Below are positions 44,193 through 45,829 of a DNA stretch of 45,829 nucleotides, in pieces. This DNA is from Acidobacteriota bacterium (lineage in GTDB: Bacteria > Acidobacteriota > Vicinamibacteria > Vicinamibacterales > CAVVIG01): the NCBI GenBank assembly GCA_018268955.1, contig JAFDVO010000024.1, positions 1 through 45,829 on the forward strand, in the 5' to 3' direction. Both the position numbers and the translations under genes were made by a program. Numbering within the stretch: the stretch's first letter is position 1; each line of letters opens with the position of its first letter. The notes under the pieces were generated by a model. It saw nothing but the letters and a program-made list of their open reading frames with translations. It was not told the DNA's origin and made no database searches.

Positions 44193-45633
44193 GGTCACAG
44201 GGTTCATCGAGATCCAGCGGACGAAGCAGCCGGCGCGCGATGTCGCCGAGCGGCTCAGGGACTGGAACGAGGTCTATCTCCCGTATCCGGATTCGACAAT
44301 CAAGGGCCAGGCGGCCCGCTGCATGGACTGCGGCATTCCGTTCTGCCATCAGGGCTGCCCGCTCGGCAACCTGATCCCGGACTGGAACGACCTGGTCTAT
44401 CGCGATCGCTGGAAGGCCGCCATCGAGCGCCTGCACGCCACCAACAACTTCCCCGAGTTCACGGGGCGGCTCTGCCCGGCGCCGTGCGAAGGGTCGTGCG
44501 TGCTCGGCATCAACAAGGACCCGGTCACGATCAAGGGGGTCGAGGTCTCGATCATCGACCGTGCGTTCGAGGAGGGCTGGGTCGTCCCCGTCCTTCCGGA
44601 GACGCGGACCGGCCGCAGCGTGGCGGTCGTCGGATCCGGCCCCGCGGGCCTGGCCGTCGCCGCGCAGCTGAATCGCGCGGGTCACACGGTCACGGTGTTC
44701 GAGCGTGATGACCGCATTGGCGGGCTGCTTCGCTACGGCATTCCCGAGTTCAAGATGGAGAAGCGGATCCTGGATCGTCGGCTGAGCCTGCTCGCGGCCG
44801 AAGGGATCGTCTTCCGCACCAACGCGAACATCGGCGTGAACATCCCGGTCGAGGAGCTGCGGGCGCAGTTCGACGCGATCGTACTGACCGGCGGCGCGAC
44901 CAAGGGCCGCGATCTGAATGTGCCCGGACGCGAGCTGAAGGGCATCCACTTCGCGATGGAGTACCTCACGCAGGCGAACAAGCGCTGCGAGGGGGACCAT
45001 GTGCCGGACGCGCAGACGATCAGCGCCAAGGGCAAGCACGTGATCATCATCGGTGGCGGCGATACCGGCGCGGACTGCCTCGGCACCGCGCATCGTCAGG
45101 GTGCCGCGAGCGTGCACCAGCTCGAGCTGCTGCCGAAGCCGCCAGAGGATCGGGCGGGCGACAACCCGTGGCCGACCTGGCCGAACATCTTCCGTGTGTC
45201 GAGCGCGCACGAAGAGGGCGGCGAGCGGCTCTACTCCATCTCGACGCAGCGTTTCTCCGGCAACGGCAACGGCGAGGTGACCACGCTGCACGCGCAGCAC
45301 GTCGAGATGGTCCAGAAGGACGGGCGCACGCAGTTCGTGCCGGTCGCCGGCAGTGAGTTCGAGCTCAAGGCCGACCTCGTCCTCCTCGCCATGGGCTTCA
45401 CCGGCCCCGAGACCGAAGGCATGCTGAAGCGGCTCGGGGTGAAGCTGACCGAGCGCGGCAACGTCTGGCGCGACGAGCGCTGGATGACGAGCGTGCCGGG
45501 CGTCTTCACCGCTGGCGACATGCAGCGCGGCCAGTCGCTCATCGTCTGGGCGATCGCTGAAGGGCGATCCTGTGCCCGCTCGGTCGACGAGTACCTGATG
45601 GGCCGCAGCGCGCTGCAGGCGCCGTTGGCGTGA
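44185..45633 (+). CDS. gltD: glutamate synthase small subunit
   Basis: 482 residues. Two 4Fe-4S cysteine groups ([13 protein letters not shown] and CPAPCEGSC), an FAD Rossmann site ([12 protein letters not shown]) and an NAD(P)H site ([13 protein letters not shown]). Delivers electrons from NADPH to GltB. Full length for the family; the start overlaps gltB, giving coupled translation. Confidence 0.97.
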
Positions 45634-45651
45634 GAGCGCCTTCGGCGCTCT
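45633..45651 (+). terminator. hairpin after gltD
   Basis: AGAGCGCC-TTC-GGCGCTCT, a perfect 8-bp stem overlapping the gltD stop codon, followed by TCC. Good terminator-like stem without a U-run. Confidence 0.5.
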
Positions 45652-45829
45652 TCCGCCGGCGCCGGGCTTCGGGCTCTGGGCTTTGGGCGGTGGGCGGTCG
45701 GCCGTCGGCGCAGCACGCTGGCGGTCCCCAGTTCTGACTTCTGGACTCCGAGTTCTGCGTCCCTCAGACCACGGGCTTCGGGCCTGGTCGGCTGTTGGCT
45801 TCGATGGGCCGGGCTATGGGCTATCGGCA
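45652..45829 (+). repeat. heptad repeats to window end
   Basis: GGGCTTC/GGGCTCT heptads, an ACTTCTG patch, then another heptad block with a GGTCGGCTGTTGGCTT core cut by the window edge. No gene seen here. Confidence 0.82.

Overview
The window is a high-GC bacterial chromosome segment with about 30 protein-coding genes and no rRNA or tRNA that I could recognise. Many secreted quinoproteins (PQQ beta-propellers), c-type cytochromes, exported NHL/YVTN propellers, an MBL-fold hydrolase and a DUF2911 protein, together with very repeat-rich intergenic DNA, suggest a soil-type Acidobacteriota, perhaps Vicinamibacterales. That assignment is inferred from gene style; no marker gene is present.

Layout. 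0.2-3.7 kb (minus): a tight operon of an alpha/beta hydrolase, a TPR-like domain fused to a trypsin-like protease, and a polytopic membrane protein, which I read as a candidate conflict or stress system. 3.9-10.2 kb: a membrane histidine kinase, a secreted protein of unknown function, an exported NHL propeller and a quinoprotein dehydrogenase with a lanthanide-type Asp pair. 10.5-18.9 kb: a defence island of an ABC-type ATPase plus a DUF4276 (TOPRIM-like) protein in PARIS-like architecture, a type III-like methyltransferase, a MazEF toxin-antitoxin pair on the opposite strand, and a type III-like restriction helicase-nuclease. This island is bracketed by two almost identical 75-nt direct repeats. 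19.0-22.2 kb (minus): MBL-fold hydrolase, YVTN lipoprotein and cytochrome c. 23.0-24.3 kb: an exported AhpD-like protein. 24.4-28.5 kb: a cluster of BKACE, glycosyltransferase and NeuD-like acyltransferase with GTGA overlaps, divergent from a Mur-ligase-like gene. 28.7-35.8 kb: two more quinoproteins, a cytochrome/copper-monooxygenase-like protein and a secreted protein, probably one periplasmic oxidation module. 35.8-37.8 kb: N-carbamoylputrescine amidase and agmatine deiminase (putrescine synthesis). 37.9-39.3 kb: DUF2911 protein and TadA-like deaminase. 39.6-45.6 kb: gltB-gltD, glutamate synthase.

Almost every intergenic space holds degenerate tandem repeats with periods of 7, 8 or 9 nt, in several sequence families. 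Some are arranged as inverted arms around a GTCGGCT hairpin, and some read into the ends of genes. In addition, an 82-nt structured hairpin element occurs in two inverted copies 29 kb apart, with conserved stems and a changed apical hairpin. These repeats and the two candidate defence loci are the most unusual content.
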